A DNA stretch of 51,819 bases from JBGSTR01 sp963707135 (GTDB lineage Bacteria > Pseudomonadota > Gammaproteobacteria > Chromatiales > Chromatiaceae), in NCBI GenBank assembly GCA_963707135.1, contig CAVPOY010000018.1:1-51819 (forward strand), in the 5' to 3' direction. The position numbers and the translations under genes were made by a program. Positions 1 through 10,241 of this stretch are shown here, piece by piece. Under the pieces are notes generated by a model, which was not told the DNA's origin, searched no databases, and worked only from the letters and a program-made list of their open reading frames with translations. The first letter of the stretch is position 1; each line of letters starts with the position of its first letter.

Positions 1-143
1 TGGTACTGCGCTTTGAGATCGATGAACTGCATAGACCTGGCCTTGGGGTTTGGATACCCGCCATCGGGGGGTGTATCGGCCCCGGGTAAGCCCACCCGCA
101 TGAGCGACCTGGGGACGGGGGTCATACTCGCCGTAAACGCGTC
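1..143. other. Unassigned sequence beyond the rRNA operon
   Basis: This stretch lies past the rRNA terminator. I see no convincing gene, RNA or repeat in it; any gene here would continue outside the window. Confidence 0.4.
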
Positions 144-179
144 AAAAAAAAACCCCTCGGATTGTTCTCGAGGGGTTTT
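144..179 (-). terminator. Rho-independent terminator of the rRNA operon
   Basis: On the minus strand an 8-bp GC-rich stem (ACCCCTCG paired with CGAGGGGT) with a short AT-containing loop is followed directly by a run of nine T. It begins about 12 bases after the 3' end of 5S rRNA, the expected place for the end of the rRNA transcript. Confidence 0.9.
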
Positions 180-190
180 GGGATAAGGCC

Positions 191-304
191 CTGGCGGTGA
201 CCTACTTTCACATGGGGAGGCCCCACACTATCATCGGCGATACACCGTTTCACTTCTGAGTTCGGGATGGGATCAGGTGGTTCCAGTGCTCTGTGGCCGC
301 CAGG
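191..304 (-). rRNA. rrf: 5S ribosomal RNA
   Basis: The minus strand reads as a complete 5S rRNA of about 114 nt. The 5' CCTGGCGGCC end pairs with the 3' GGTCACCGCCAGG end, and the conserved internal segment CCCATCCCGAACTCAGAAGT is present. It is the last gene of the operon, about 105 nt after 23S rRNA. Confidence 0.97.
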
Positions 305-313
305 AAAAGGGTT

Positions 314-338
314 GGAAAACCGGTGTTGGCGGTTTTCC
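314..338 (-). other. 23S-5S spacer hairpin
   Basis: A perfect 9-bp inverted repeat (GGAAAACCG / CGGTTTTCC) with a 7-nt loop lies in the spacer between 23S and 5S. It is probably a structural or processing element of the precursor RNA. There is no T-run, so it is not a terminator. Confidence 0.6.
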
Positions 339-544
339 GGAATCGGTGGGTGATCGTTGAGGGCTGCGGATGCGTTAGGTTGTCAGCACCCAGAGAGCTT
401 GGGTGTTATATGGTCAAGCCGCACGGTCAATTAGTACAGGTTAGCTTCACGCGTTACCGCGCGTTCACACCCTGCCTATCAACGTCGTGGTCTTCGACGG
501 ACCTTCAGGGGCATCGAGTGCCCAGGGAGACCTCATCTTGGGAG

Positions 545-580
<36 letters not shown>

Positions 581-746
581 TCCGTACATAGCTACCCGGC
601 AGTGCCACTGGCGTGACAACCGGAACACCAGGGGTACGTCCACTCCGGTCCTCTCGTACTAGGAGCAGCTTCCCTCAAGTCTCCAACGCCCACGGCAGAT
701 AGGGACCGAACTGTCTCACGACGTTCTAAACCCAGCTCGCGTACCA

Positions 747-779
<33 letters not shown>

Positions 780-784
780 GACTA

Positions 785-824
<40 letters not shown>

Positions 825-853
825 GGTGCCGTCGATATGAACTCTTGGGCACC

Positions 854-929
<76 letters not shown>

Positions 930-930
930 A

Positions 931-963
<33 letters not shown>

Positions 964-1335
964 GCAGTCAAGCACCCTTATGCCTTTGCACTCAATGCGC
1001 GATTTCCGACCGCGCTGAGGGTACCTTCGTGCTCCTCCGTTACGCTTTGGGAGGAGACCGCCCCAGTCAAACTACCCACCATGCACTGTCCCTGACCCGG
1101 ATCACGGGCCGAGGTTAGAACTCCGAACATACCAGGGTGGTATTTCAAGGGTGGCTCCACGGCAACTGGCGTCGCCGCTTCAAAGCCTCCCACCTATCCT
1201 ACACAAGTAGGTTCAAAGTCCAGTGCAAAGCTGTAGTAAAGGTTCACGGGGTCTTTCCGTCTAGCCGCGGGTACTCGGCATCTTAACCGAGATTTCAATT
1301 TCACTGAGTCTCTGGTGGAGACAGTGCCGCCATCG

Positions 1336-1429
<94 letters not shown>

Positions 1430-1462
1430 CAAGAGCTTCTCCGAAGATAACCCCATCACTTA

Positions 1463-1497
<35 letters not shown>

Positions 1498-2202
1498 GTC
1501 CTCTTTCGAGTTTGCAGAGTGCTGTGTTTTTAATAAACAGTCGCAGCGGCCTGGTCACTGCAACCCCCGTCTGCTCCGCCCGCAAGGGGCTTCACATACC
1601 AGGGGCGTACCTTCTCCCGAAGTTACGGTACTATTTTGCCTAGTTCCTTCACCAGAGTTCTCTCAAGCGCCTTGGGATTCTCACCCTGCCCACCTGTGTC
1701 GGTTTGGGGTACGGTCACACATAACCTGAAGCTTAGAGGCTTTTCCTGGGAGCTTGGCATCAATCACTTCGTCTGCGTACAGACTCGTCATCACGTCTCG
1801 ACATGGCCACCCCGGATTTGCCTAAGGTGACTGCCTACACGCTTAAACCAGGATAACCAACACCTGGCTGACCTAGCCTTCTCCGTCCCCCCATCGCAGT
1901 TATGCGCGGTGCCGGAATATTGACCGGCTTCCCATCGACTACGCCTTTCGGCCTCGCCTTAGGGGCCGACTCACCCTGCGCCGATGAACGTTGCGCAGGA
2001 AACCTTGGGCTTTCGGCGAGGGGGACTCTCACCCCCTTTATCGTTACTCATGTCAGCATTCGCACTTCCGATACCTCCAGCCAACCTTACGATTGACCTT
2101 CGCAGGCGTACGGAACGCTCCCCTACCATGCAAGCTTACGCTTGCATCCGCAGCTTCGGTACATGGCTTAAGCCCCGTTACATCTTCCGCGCAGGCCGAC
2201 TC

Positions 2203-2267
<65 letters not shown>

Positions 2268-2298
2268 GGCCTTCCCACATCGTTTCCCACTGAGCCAT

Positions 2299-2332
<34 letters not shown>

Positions 2333-2759
2333 GCCCTTTTGACGACGGACGTTAGCACCCGCCGTCTGTCTCCCGTGATTGCACTTCTCGGTATTCGGAG
2401 TTTGCATCGGGTTGGTAAGCCGGGATGGCCCCCTAGCCGAAACAGTGCTCTACCCCCGAGAGTGAGACACGAGGCGCTACCTAAATAGCTTTCGGGGAGA
2501 ACCAGCTATCTCCGGGCTTGATTAGCCTTTCACTCCGACCCACAGCTCATCCCCTCATTTTTCAACATAAGTGGGTTCGGGCCTCCAGCGCGTGTTACCG
2601 CACCTTCACCCTGGCCATGGGTAGATCGCCCGGTTTCGGGTCTACTCCCAGCGACTCAAGCGCCCATTTAAGACTCGCTTTCGCTACGCCTCCCCTATTC
2701 GGTTAAGCTTGCCACTGAGAAGTAAGTCGCTGACCCATTATACAAAAGGTACGCAGTCA

Positions 2760-3061
2760 CCCGACCACTCAATCGCTCTCAAATTGCGATTGAATACGTG
2801 CCATTAGCAAAGTACGCATCCGCCCATTTCGCTTGAGCTTGTGCTCTCTTTGCCGTGCCACTCGTTCGCTTACGTAAGCCTCGTAGTACACAACACGCCA
2901 TGCTCTTCCTTTTGTCGCTGATTGCTCACCCTTGTTGTGCTGAGCCAATCGTTGCCGCAGATCACGTGTCGATCCCGTGTAGAATTCCGTTTCACGGGCT
3001 ACGTTCTGCAAAACGTAGAGATAGTACATTGCGTTGCTTCGAAAGCGATTGAGTGGTCGGG
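2760..3061 (-). other. Intervening sequence (IVS) in 23S helix 25
   Basis: The insertion is bounded by a long inverted repeat: positions 2760-2780 and 3041-3061 are complementary at 20 of 21 bases, which extends the helix 25 stem. This is the architecture of bacterial 23S intervening sequences, which RNase III cuts out without ligation. No group I or II intron core can fit, because almost the whole insert is an open reading frame. The insert is clearly richer in A and T than the rest of the window. The usual IVS protein is a four-helix-bundle protein (S23 type); here the frame codes for a GIY-YIG domain instead. Confidence 0.88.
2769..3029 (-). CDS. GIY-YIG domain nuclease-like protein encoded inside the 23S rRNA IVS
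   Basis: The 86-residue product looks like the small standalone GIY-YIG proteins (YhbQ/UPF0213 type). The first motif is the YYLYVL strand (residues 2-7) and the second is YTGST (17-21). The helix with the conserved Arg follows (DLRQRLAQHN, 23-32), then the strand VVYYEAY (46-52) and the helix with the putative metal-binding Glu62 (ARQREHKLKRNG). The frame is open further upstream to 3068, but those codons would lie in the rRNA stem; ATG at 3029 gives the usual GIY-YIG N-terminus. There is no Shine-Dalgarno sequence before it. The stop codon TGA lies in the right-hand stem of the IVS, so the gene fills the element. Codons such as AGA, TTG and CAA are unlike those of neighbouring genes. Whether it is translated, cuts DNA or helps the IVS spread is unknown. 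Confidence 0.75.
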   Translation of the reverse strand: MYYLYVLQNVARETEFYTGSTRDLRQRLAQHNKGEQSATKGRAWRVVYYEAYVSERVARQREHKLKRNGRMRTLLMARIQSQFESD

Positions 3062-3688
3062 CTCCCACTGCTTGTACGCATACGGTTTCAGGATCTATTT
3101 CACTCCCCTCTACGGGGTTCTTTTCGCCTTTCCCTCACGGTACTGGTTCACTATCGGTCGGTAGGGAGTATTTAGCCTTGGAGGATGGTCCCCCCATGTT
3201 CAGACAGGATATCACGTGTCCCGCCTTACTCGATTTCATCTCGAACGCGTTTTCGTGTACGGGGCTATCACCCTGTATCGCCGGACTTTCCAGACCGTTC
3301 CACTAACCCGATCGAGACTTAAGGGCTGTTCCCCGTTCGCTCGCCGCTACTGAGGGAATCTCGGTTGATTTCTTTTCCTCCGGGTACTTAGATGTTTCAG
3401 TTCCCCGGGTTCGCTTCGTACACCTATGGATTGAGTGCACGATACCTGCCTTACGACAGGTGGGTTTCCCCATTCGGACATCCCCGGATCAAAGCTTGTT
3501 TGCCAGCTCCCCGAGGCTTTTCGCAGGCTACCACGTCCTTCATCGCCTCCTACCGCCTAGGCATCCACCGTATGCGCTTCATTCACTTGACCATATAACC
3601 CCAAACACTCTGGGATCATACGGGCTGACATTGGTAACGCATCCCGCCAGGCTCGCGCCTGGCTGACGCCTTCAACGATCTCACCGAA

Positions 3689-3752
3689 TTGTTAAAGATC
3701 TCGCTTCGCCGATGCCAAGCCCTCAAGACTCTCGCTAAGAGCCTTGAGGGCT
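3689..3752 (-). promoter_or_regulatory. boxB-like hairpin and boxA antitermination element in the 16S-23S spacer
   Basis: In the direction of transcription, a perfect 10-bp hairpin (AGCCCTCAAG 3718-3727 with CTTGAGGGCT 3743-3752) comes first. It is followed by GATCTTTAACAA (3689-3700), which closely matches the boxA consensus of rRNA operons (TGCTCTTTAACAA). The same boxA is repeated in the leader before 16S. Such elements recruit Nus factors to prevent Rho-dependent termination. Confidence 0.75.
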
Positions 3753-3775
3753 GGCCACCCGCGGCGCTTCTCAGT

Positions 3776-3851
3776 TGGTGGAGCCAGGGAGGATCGAACT
3801 CCCGACCTCCTGCGTGCAAGGCAGGCGCTCTCCCAGCTGAGCTATGGCCCC
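3776..3851 (-). tRNA. alaT: tRNA-Ala (TGC)
   Basis: A full 76-nt cloverleaf is read on the minus strand. The acceptor stem starts GGGGCCA and ends in TGGCTCCACCA with encoded CCA. The D-arm is AGCTCAGCTGGGAGAGC, the anticodon loop is CTTGCAC (anticodon TGC), and the T-arm contains GTTCGATCC. It sits between tRNA-Ile and 23S, the standard gammaproteobacterial spacer arrangement. Confidence 0.97.
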
Positions 3852-3858
3852 GTCGAGG

Positions 3859-3935
<77 letters not shown>

Positions 3936-4017
3936 AGAAGCTGTTCTTGGGCCCGCAGACCCGTCCATTCAGAGAACTTGTGTGGGCGCTCCGAAGCGCC
4001 AGATCGATTCGTCGTGT

Positions 4018-5550
<1,533 letters not shown>

Positions 5551-5726
5551 GCTTTTCGGCTGCCAAGGCAGCCAATCCTCGCTCGACGGAATCTCCAAAT
5601 CACTTCGAAGATGCTCGTCGATGTCTCTGGAATCTCTCCAGCCTCATCGGAGCACCCACACAAGTTCTCTGAACGAATTGTTAAAGATCTCATCGCTCGG
5701 GACTTGAGCCCCCGCGAAGACCGGCC
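5551..5726 (-). promoter_or_regulatory. rRNA leader with boxA
   Basis: This is the leader between the promoter and 16S. GATCTTTAACAA at 5678-5689 on the minus strand is identical to the boxA in the 16S-23S spacer and is followed by the same ATTCG context. No coding sequence is supported here. Confidence 0.7.
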
Positions 5727-5754
5727 ATTCTACAGCTACTCACTTGGCTGTCAA
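5727..5754 (-). promoter_or_regulatory. Sigma-70 promoter of the rRNA operon
   Basis: On the minus strand a perfect -35 box TTGACA (5749-5754) is followed after 16 bases by TAGAAT (5727-5732). The sequence just downstream is GC-rich (GGCCGGTC), as in the discriminators of rRNA promoters under stringent control. The start of transcription would be near 5719-5720, about 170 nt before 16S. Confidence 0.75.
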
Positions 5755-5862
5755 GCCCGATTTGCGCTTGCCCGGCTTCTCTGAGCGCAAGAATGAGGCC
5801 ATATTGCACTATACTGGTGGCCTTCGATATCGGCCTTCCAACGCACCCTCCGGGCCCGAGCC

Positions 5863-6918
5863 ATGCGACACCCCACAGACGACCTGCGCATCCGCGACAT
5901 CACGCGGGTACGTCCCCCTAAGGATCTTCACGAGCAGTTTCCCGTCTCGGAGCGTGCCGCGGAGGTGGTCTACGGCACGCGGCGCCAGATTCAGCAGATT
6001 CTGCACGGCGAAGACGATCGGCTGCTGGTCGTGAGCGGCCCCTGCTCGGTTCACGATCCGCAGGCGGCCATCGAGTACGCCGAGCGCCTCCAGCCGCTGC
6101 GCGACGAGCTCGCCGAGGACCTGCTTATCGTGATGCGGGTCTACTTCGAGAAGCCGCGGACCACGGTCGGCTGGAAGGGCCTGATCAACGACCCGAACCT
6201 GGACGGGAGCTTCGAGATCAACAAAGGGCTTTGCCTGGCCCGTAAGCTGCTGCTGGACCTCAACGAGATGGGCGTGCCGGCGGGCACGGAGTTTCTGGAC
6301 CTGATCAGCCCCCAGTACATAGCGGACCTTGTGAGCTGGGGTGCGATCGGCGCCCGCACCACCGAGAGCCAGGGTCACCGGGAGCTGGCGTCGGGCCTGT
6401 CTTGTCCAGTGGGGTTCAAGAACGCGACCGATGGCGACGTAAAGGTAGCGATCGACGCCATCCACGCGGCGGCTCGGCCGCACGTCTTCATGTCTCTGAC
6501 CAAGGAGGGGCAATCCGCGATTTTCAGCACGACCGGCAACGCGGATACCCATGTGATCCTGCGGGGCGGGCACCGGCCGAACTACGATACCGAAAGCGTC
6601 AATATCGCGGCCGAGCAGATCATCGAGTCCGGCCTGACGCCCAAGATCATGATCGACGTCAGTCATGCCAACAGTCGCAAGAAACCGGAGAAGCAGGTCC
6701 AGGTCTGCCAGGACGTGGCCGGCCAGATCGCTCGCGGCGATCGGCGCATCATCGGCGTCATGATCGAGAGCCACCTGGTCGCCGGTCGGCAGAACCTCGA
6801 TGCCAGCAGCGGCTTGGTCTACGGCCAGAGTGTCACCGACGCCTGTGTCGGCTGGGACGACACGGTGCCGATGCTGCGGGGGCTGGCCCAGGCGGCCGCC
6901 CGGCGTCGCGAGACCTGA
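5863..6918 (+). CDS. aroG: 3-deoxy-7-phosphoheptulonate (DAHP) synthase, class I
   Basis: The enzyme joins phosphoenolpyruvate and erythrose 4-phosphate in the first step of the shikimate pathway. The 351-residue length equals that of E. coli AroG, and the metal ligands fall at the same numbers: Cys61 in GPCSVHD, His268 in DVSHAN, Glu302 in MIESH and Asp326 in QSVTDAC. The phosphoenolpyruvate-binding Arg92 and Lys97 lie in MRVYFEKPRTTVGWKG. Feedback control by one of the aromatic amino acids is expected for this family, but I cannot tell which isozyme it is. The gene diverges from the rRNA operon. A TATACT hexamer at 5810-5815 could be its -10 box, though no good -35 box accompanies it. The start ATG at 5863 matches the family N-terminus. 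Confidence 0.95.
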   Translation: MRHPTDDLRIRDITRVRPPKDLHEQFPVSERAAEVVYGTRRQIQQILHGEDDRLLVVSGPCSVHDPQAAIEYAERLQPLRDELAEDLLIVMRVYFEKPRTTVGWKGLINDPNLDGSFEINKGLCLARKLLLDLNEMGVPAGTEFLDLISPQYIADLVSWGAIGARTTESQGHRELASGLSCPVGFKNATDGDVKVAIDAIHAAARPHVFMSLTKEGQSAIFSTTGNADTHVILRGGHRPNYDTESVNIAAEQIIESGLTPKIMIDVSHANSRKKPEKQVQVCQDVAGQIARGDRRIIGVMIESHLVAGRQNLDASSGLVYGQSVTDACVGWDDTVPMLRGLAQAAARRRET

Positions 6919-7004
6919 TCTAACCGGAGACCTATCGGCCCGGGGAACGCTTCAATCCCGGCCGTACTATGTCGGCGAGCATCTCGCCGCGGAGAAAGGG
7001 ATCT

Positions 7005-7478
7005 ATGCATCGGGGTTGGTTCGCCGCCCTGGCTCTATTGGCCTTTCCCGCCCAGGCGGGGCTCTTCAGGTGCGAGCAACCGGACGGCAGCGTCAGCTAC
7101 CAGCAGACCGCCTGCGCTGGTTCGAGCGAGGGCGGCGCGGTCGAGGTCGACACCCGGCCACCGGGCGGCGCTGGCTCGGCGCCATCGGGGGACTACTCGG
7201 TCGAGGGCCAGCTGAAGCAGATGAGGCCGAGACAGGACCGGGAACGCAAGGAAAGCGATCAGCGGCGCAAACGCCCGGCCGGCAGGACCCGCGATGGCGA
7301 GGATCCGCCGACGCGCGCCGAGTCGAGCCTGGATGCGGCCAAGTGCGCCCGCCACCGGGCCGCCGTCGCCGATTGGGATATGGAGGTCCGGCGCGGCTAC
7401 CGGGACCGCAACGAAAAGGCCTACAACGAGAATATGCTCGACTATCACCGCACCCAGGTCGAGCGCTACTGCGACTAG
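7005..7478 (+). CDS. DUF4124-type secreted protein of unknown function
   Basis: The 157-residue product begins with a signal peptide (WFAALALLAFPAQA, about residues 5-18) followed by the short DUF4124 pattern GLFRCEQPDGSVSYQQTAC. This pattern is common in small periplasmic proteins of Gammaproteobacteria. The middle is charged and low in complexity (Arg, Lys, Glu, Asp), and the C-terminus holds a helical segment with two Cys. ATG 7005 is chosen because GGAGAAAGG stands 5-13 bases before it; an ATG at 6969 in the same frame would destroy the signal peptide position. It follows aroG by 86 nt on the same strand and converges with mtgA. The function is unknown. Confidence 0.75.
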   Translation: MHRGWFAALALLAFPAQAGLFRCEQPDGSVSYQQTACAGSSEGGAVEVDTRPPGGAGSAPSGDYSVEGQLKQMRPRQDRERKESDQRRKRPAGRTRDGEDPPTRAESSLDAAKCARHRAAVADWDMEVRRGYRDRNEKAYNENMLDYHRTQVERYCD

Positions 7479-7603
7479 CGAAGCGCCGATTCGTTTGCGT
7501 TTCCCAACCGGGCCAAGGATGGCGCGGTTGATCAAGTGCCAGGACAGCATCTGATCATTTTCGCCCTAGGGCGCCCGCTCGGGACCCTCTACCGAACGCG
7601 CCG

Positions 7604-8371
7604 TCAGAGCCGCTTAAGATAATCCCAGCTGCCGAGCAGGCGTGCCTGCTCGCTAATCCAGTCGGCGCGCTGCCGCAGACGAGCGGAAGGTCGATCCAGA
7701 CGATAGGCCCCGGGCGCTGGCAGCACGCCGGCGAGCAACGAGGCCTCCCGCATGGTCAGGGCGCTCGCGGGCCGATCGAAATAGCGCCAGCTTGCGGCGC
7801 CGACGCCATAGGCGCTGGGGCTGAACTGGACGATGTTCAGGTAGACCTCGAGTATCCGCTGCTTCGACCAGAGGGTCTCGATCAGCAGCGTGAACCAGGC
7901 CTCGAGCCCCTTGCGCAGCCAATCCCTTCCTGGCCACAGAAACAGGTTCTTCGCCGTCTGTTGCGAGATGGTGCTGGCGCCGCGCAGCCGCTTTCCGTCC
8001 CGGTAGGCGGCCAGGGCCTTTCGGATCTCGACCATATCGAACCCGTGGTGACCGGAGAAGCGCTGATCCTCCGCCGCGATGACGGCGAGCGGAACCACCG
8101 AGGGCAGCTGGTCCCAGGGCACCCATTCATGGTGGTAGTAGGGGGGAGGACGGTCGAGACGCCGGGCGTTGTAGGCGTGCAGCAGCATGAACGCCGACGC
8201 TGGAGGGTCCACCCAGCGCAGCACGCCAACCAGGAGCAGGGATGCAGTCAGGATACCGGTCAGCACCCAGAGCGCGAGCCGACCGGCTCGGCCGAGGATC
8301 GGCAGCCGACTCCCAAGCCGCGGCCGGTCCGTTTGGCCCCTACCACTCACCTTGCCTTGCGCAATCTCCAA
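7604..8371 (-). CDS. mtgA: Monofunctional biosynthetic peptidoglycan transglycosylase
   Basis: This GT51-family glycosyltransferase polymerises lipid II into glycan strands at the outer face of the inner membrane. One membrane segment lies at residues 32-53 (RLALWVLTGILTASLLLVGV). The catalytic motif EDQRF is at 101-105 with the nucleophile Glu101, followed by GASTISQQTAKNLFLW (second motif), the KxxEA-like RKGLEAW and ILEVYLN. There is no transpeptidase domain, so it is not a class A PBP. The 255-residue length is typical. The start is uncertain: TTG 8371 is the longest choice and GTG 8350 (seven residues later) is possible; both keep the membrane anchor. Confidence 0.92.
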   Translation of the reverse strand: MEIAQGKVSGRGQTDRPRLGSRLPILGRAGRLALWVLTGILTASLLLVGVLRWVDPPASAFMLLHAYNARRLDRPPPYYHHEWVPWDQLPSVVPLAVIAAEDQRFSGHHGFDMVEIRKALAAYRDGKRLRGASTISQQTAKNLFLWPGRDWLRKGLEAWFTLLIETLWSKQRILEVYLNIVQFSPSAYGVGAASWRYFDRPASALTMREASLLAGVLPAPGAYRLDRPSARLRQRADWISEQARLLGSWDYLKRL

Positions 8372-8489
8372 GGAATCGGAAGCCTCTGCTGGGGCACCTT
8401 CCGCGCCGATGCGGGCCTCGCCGGGTTGAAGGGCTTGGAATGCCGGCGAATCCGGAAGCGCAGGCCGGCAGTTTAACAGGGTCCGGTCT

Positions 8490-9083
8490 TCAACCCGCGA
8501 GCTCCTCGATCAGCTCGCACATGAAGTGGCCGAGCACCAGATGGAGCTCCTGGATGCGAGGCGTCTCCGCTGACGGGATCGCCAGCGTGATGTCGGCCAG
8601 GCCGGCGCCGGCCGAGGGCCTGTTTCCGGTGAGCAGGACGCTGCGCAGCTCGAGCCGCCGCGCCGCCTCCAGGGCCATGAGGACATTGGGCGAGCCGCCG
8701 CTGGTCGACAGGGCCCAGAGCACGTCGCCCGGCCGCGACAGCGCGGTAAGCTGCCGGGAGAATACCTCGGCGAACGAGAAATCGTTGGACACCGCGGTGG
8801 CCGCACTGGTGTCGAACCCCAGCGCGATCGCCGGCAAGGGCCGACGCTGCCGATTCGCGAACGGACCGACCAGCTCGCCGCTCAGGTGCGTGGCCTCGGC
8901 CGCGCTGCCGCCATTTCCGCAAATGAAAAGGGTTCCGCCGTTGTTGATCGACCCGGCGGTCTCGACGGCCGCGCGAACCGTCGCGGACATGAGCTCGGCA
9001 TCGTTGCGTACGGCGTCGAGCACGACAGCCGTCGACGCCATGCGTCGCGCCAGCATCTCCTCGAATCTGGGGTCCATGCTCAT
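8490..9083 (-). CDS. gmhA: SIS-domain phosphosugar isomerase, GmhA (phosphoheptose isomerase)-like
   Basis: The 197-residue protein is a single SIS domain. It shows CGNGGSAAEATHLSGELVG (about 54-72), STSGGSPNV (phosphate-binding loop) and RIQELHLVLGHFMCELIE near the C-terminus. The Glu of SGEL and the His of QELH correspond to catalytic residues of GmhA, which makes sedoheptulose 7-phosphate into the heptose precursor of LPS. DiaA, the related replication-initiation protein, lacks that Glu, so I favour GmhA. The annotation of paralogues in this family is often unsure and no other heptose gene is nearby. The gene lies 118 nt upstream of mtgA and 30 nt downstream of the YkgJ-type gene on the same strand, so the three may be cotranscribed. 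Confidence 0.75.
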   Translation of the reverse strand: MSMDPRFEEMLARRMASTAVVLDAVRNDAELMSATVRAAVETAGSINNGGTLFICGNGGSAAEATHLSGELVGPFANRQRRPLPAIALGFDTSAATAVSNDFSFAEVFSRQLTALSRPGDVLWALSTSGGSPNVLMALEAARRLELRSVLLTGNRPSAGAGLADITLAIPSAETPRIQELHLVLGHFMCELIEELAG

Positions 9084-9113
9084 CGGCGCGCTTGGCCTCC
9101 GACCGGAAGGGCG

Positions 9114-10028
9114 CTATTTGTCGCCACAGTACGGATCGCAGCCATCGCCGTACTTCTTGTCTTCATCGGCAATCCGGCGCTGCAGCTCCGCCTGCCGGCG
9201 GGCCTCCCACACCTCCTGGCGCTGCTCCACGCGCTTGTCCCAGGCGTCGGACGCCTCCTCGATGGTGCGCTCCCCGAAAAGCACCTGGCGCAAGAAACGA
9301 TACCCGAACCGCAGCAGGGCCTCGTCGTCGCGCTCGGCCTCCTGGTAGAAATCCTCCGGCAAGGCGTACGTGCTGCGAAAGTTCTCGCTTAGAACGAAAC
9401 GGCGGAAGGTGTCGATGTCGTAGGAGGCCATGAAGAACAACTGAAGGCTGTTCTGGGGCGGCTTTCCGACGGTCGGTCCCGCGGACTTCTTCTTCAGGAT
9501 AAGCTGGTACCACTCGCGATTGTGCTCGTCGTATTCGTCGCAGCCCTGCTCGGCACGATAGTCCGCGACGGTGATCTCGCGGTCTTCGTCGTGTCCCTTG
9601 CAGTGGTCTTCCTGAACCAGCGAATAGCGCTCCTCGGCACGCGTCGAATCCTTCTCCCTTAGCGTCAGCAGCGCGACCGGATAGTAGCGGCAGACCGTCG
9701 GCCGGTCAGTATAGACGCCGCAGCCCTCGTCGCCGTTCAGTTGCAGGCAGGTACCGGTTTCGTCGGTCCGCAGCTTGATCCCGGGCAGACCGTCCATGTC
9801 CATTTGGAACGGCACCGTGTACCGCTGGATGAACTCCGTCGAGGTCATGCCAAGTCGCCGCTTGAGGCGCAGGATGTCGTAAGGCGCCAGCGTGATGTCG
9901 GCCTGGCGGCAGCATGCGTTGAAGCAGCTGATCCCTTTGTAACAGCGGAACCGGATCTTTGTGTCTCCGGTAAGCGCCTCCGGCATGACGGCACTCTGAA
10001 AGGGGATCTCGGGATTACTCTTGCTCAT
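9114..10028 (-). CDS. YkgJ-family cysteine-cluster protein
   Basis: The 304-residue protein starts with a cluster of cysteines (Cys29, 35, 39, 40 in RCYKGISCFNACC), then CLQLN, GCGVYTDRP and VCRYYPV. This is the pattern of the YkgJ/FliB-related family thought to bind zinc or an iron-sulfur cluster. The long charged C-terminal part (about 150-304) ends in CDPYCG and is not recognisable. ATG 10028 has GGAGA 7 bases upstream. It lies downstream of aprA but beyond that gene's terminator, so separate transcription is likely. Metal-cluster binding is inferred from the family; the role is unknown. Confidence 0.75.
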   Translation of the reverse strand: MSKSNPEIPFQSAVMPEALTGDTKIRFRCYKGISCFNACCRQADITLAPYDILRLKRRLGMTSTEFIQRYTVPFQMDMDGLPGIKLRTDETGTCLQLNGDEGCGVYTDRPTVCRYYPVALLTLREKDSTRAEERYSLVQEDHCKGHDEDREITVADYRAEQGCDEYDEHNREWYQLILKKKSAGPTVGKPPQNSLQLFFMASYDIDTFRRFVLSENFRSTYALPEDFYQEAERDDEALLRFGYRFLRQVLFGERTIEEASDAWDKRVEQRQEVWEARRQAELQRRIADEDKKYGDGCDPYCGDK

Positions 10029-10180
10029 CGACTGTCTCCGCGGGCGGTCCCGCCGTAACGGCGAGCTCGACGGGCACTCGATCCCGTCCGACTATTAACC
10101 CGCTGATTTATTGAGGGCGCCAGGGAAATTTCAAGTCGGGACCCCGAGTTGGGGCCAAGATCGGAATCGTATCCGATAAA

Positions 10181-10215
10181 GAAAAAGGTCCGGGCACCTC
10201 GCGGCGCCCGGACCT
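10181..10215 (-). terminator. Rho-independent terminator after aprA
   Basis: A perfect 10-bp stem (AGGTCCGGGC 10186-10195 with GCCCGGACCT 10206-10215) with a 10-nt loop is followed on the minus strand by TTTTTCTTTAT. It lies about 27 bases after the aprA stop codon. Confidence 0.88.
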
Positions 10216-10241
10216 CAGCGCATCATGCGCAGCCTTGCGGC

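Noticed and set aside
2760..3061. Group I or group II intron in 23S
   Set aside because: The insert is about 300 bases, nearly all coding, with no intron core, and lies in the variable helix 25 with a perfect terminal stem. This fits an IVS.
5809..6774. 321-codon minus-strand frame opposite DAHP synthase
   Set aside because: Antisense shadow; all catalytic residues are on the plus strand.
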